NCBI GenBank assembly: GCA_038225855.1
Contig: JBBRQU010000004.1
Coordinates: 62,001 to 126,000, forward strand
DNA: 64,000 nucleotides
Origin: CAHJXF01 sp038225855
GTDB taxonomy: Bacteria; Pseudomonadota; Gammaproteobacteria; Burkholderiales; Burkholderiaceae_D
Direction: 5' to 3'
Shown here: positions 63,664 through 64,000 of the stretch, in pieces
How positions within the stretch are numbered: the first letter of the stretch is position 1
Layout of the letters: each line of letters opens with the position of its first letter
Program-made: the position numbers and the translations under genes
Notes under the pieces: model-generated
The model's database searches: none
Seen by the model: only the letters and a program-made list of their open reading frames with translations
Told to the model about the DNA's origin: nothing

Positions 63664-64000
63664 ATGACCTATTGCGTCGCGATGCGCCTCGATCAAGGCC
63701 TCGTCTTTCTTGCGGACTCGCGCACCAACGCGGGAGTCGATCACGTCAGCACCTTCCGCAAGATGACCGTGTTCGAAAGGCCGGGCGAACGCGTGATCGT
63801 GCTGATGACATCAGGCAACCTCGCAAGCGGTCAGGCGGTGCGGCAGATCGTTTCGGAAACGCAGGATGCGGACGGCACCAGCATCTGGAACGCGAAGAAT
63901 CTGTTCGTGGTTTCGCGCATCGTCGGCGACGCGGTGCGCCGAGTGCGCACGCGCGATGCGGCCGCGCTCGAGGAAGCCGGCATCGAGTTCACGATGAGCA
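63664..64000 (+). CDS. Anbu-type proteasome-like protease, N-terminal part (runs off right edge)
   Basis: Reading from ATG 63664 gives MTYCVAMRLDQGLVFLADSR, then TNAGVDHVSTFRKMTVFER, then GERVIVLMTSGNLASGQAVRQIV, open to the window's end (112 codons). This matches the ancestral beta-subunit (Anbu) branch of proteasome/HslV Ntn hydrolases, where Thr2 becomes the N-terminal nucleophile after Met removal. The rest lies outside the window. A TAGAAT -10-like hexamer is at 63620-63625, without a clear -35. Confidence 0.88.
   Translation, partial: MTYCVAMRLDQGLVFLADSRTNAGVDHVSTFRKMTVFERPGERVIVLMTSGNLASGQAVRQIVSETQDADGTSIWNAKNLFVVSRIVGDAVRRVRTRDAAALEEAGIEFTMS

Overview
The window is about 64 kb of high-GC chromosome with bacterial housekeeping and envelope genes packed tightly on both strands. 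Gene order points to a betaproteobacterium, most likely in or near Burkholderiales: a pilG-pilH-pilI-pilJ-chpA twitching cluster beside rubredoxin/thiD/thiE/hemL; a folC-dedD(SPOR)-cvpA-purF...metZ block; nadE beside glnB; hemC-hemD-hemX-hemY; and an hpnI-J-K-L hopanoid-modification cassette. I see no rRNA, tRNA, CRISPR array, prophage or transposase, so this reads as chromosome backbone with small accessory insertions.

Layout. 1-7.8 kb (minus): type IV pilus chemosensory system ChpA/PilL (its catalytic end runs off the left edge), PilJ, PilI, PilH, PilG. 8.1-11.4 kb: rubredoxin, thiamine genes thiD-thiE, and hemL. 11.5-14.7 kb: otsA (with a membrane sensor-like N-terminus) and otsB for trehalose. 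14.8-19.3 kb (minus): hpnI-hpnJ-hpnK-hpnL for decorating bacteriohopanetetrol. 19.7-22.5 kb: an MgtA-type Mg2+ P-type ATPase. 22.5-26.5 kb (minus): an outer-membrane barrel protein, a yqjD-yqjE-yqjK-like stress membrane operon, and a PBP4/DacB peptidase. 26.6-28.8 kb: groES-groEL with a sigma70 promoter, a CIRCE operator and a strong terminator. 29.0-32.6 kb: a NarL-type kinase/regulator pair, a FlgM-like anti-sigma factor and a convergent FliA, with no flagellar structural genes in view. 33.0-36.4 kb: an HlyD adaptor plus a C39-peptidase ABC exporter without an obvious cargo gene. 36.4-43.6 kb: metZ, yihY, purF, cvpA, dedD, folC, glnB. 43.6-48.3 kb: nadE, a FemAB/GNAT-like protein, an EamA exporter, ppa. 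48.4-50.2 kb: a Crp-family regulator, a LuxR-type regulator and a 42-residue membrane peptide. 50.4-53.6 kb: aldehyde dehydrogenase, SDR with a duplicated 3' tail, and a GNAT/RHH toxin-antitoxin pair. 53.7-57.5 kb: nitroreductase and a DctPQM TRAP transporter. 57.5-62.0 kb: haem genes hemY-hemX-hemD-hemC. 62.2-63.5 kb: glutamate dehydrogenase. 63.7 kb to the right edge: the start of an Anbu-type proteasome-like protease.

Links between regions: hemL (10.1 kb) and hemC/hemD (60-62 kb) belong to the same tetrapyrrole pathway. GlnB (P-II), NAD synthetase, PurF and glutamate dehydrogenase are nitrogen/glutamine-linked. Hopanoids, trehalose, the YqjD-type proteins, GroESL and PBP4 form an envelope and stress theme.

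The least explained parts are: the C39 exporter next to an isolated FliA/FlgM/two-component group; a family of short perfect palindromes (often with a GAAA loop) in seven intergenic sites, which I saw only in the right-hand 25 kb; an orphan minus-strand coding tail with its own terminator between metZ and yihY; the duplicated SDR tail; and two tandem-repeat arrays in and just upstream of chpA. I found no clearly new multigene system; the candidates are given with their limits.
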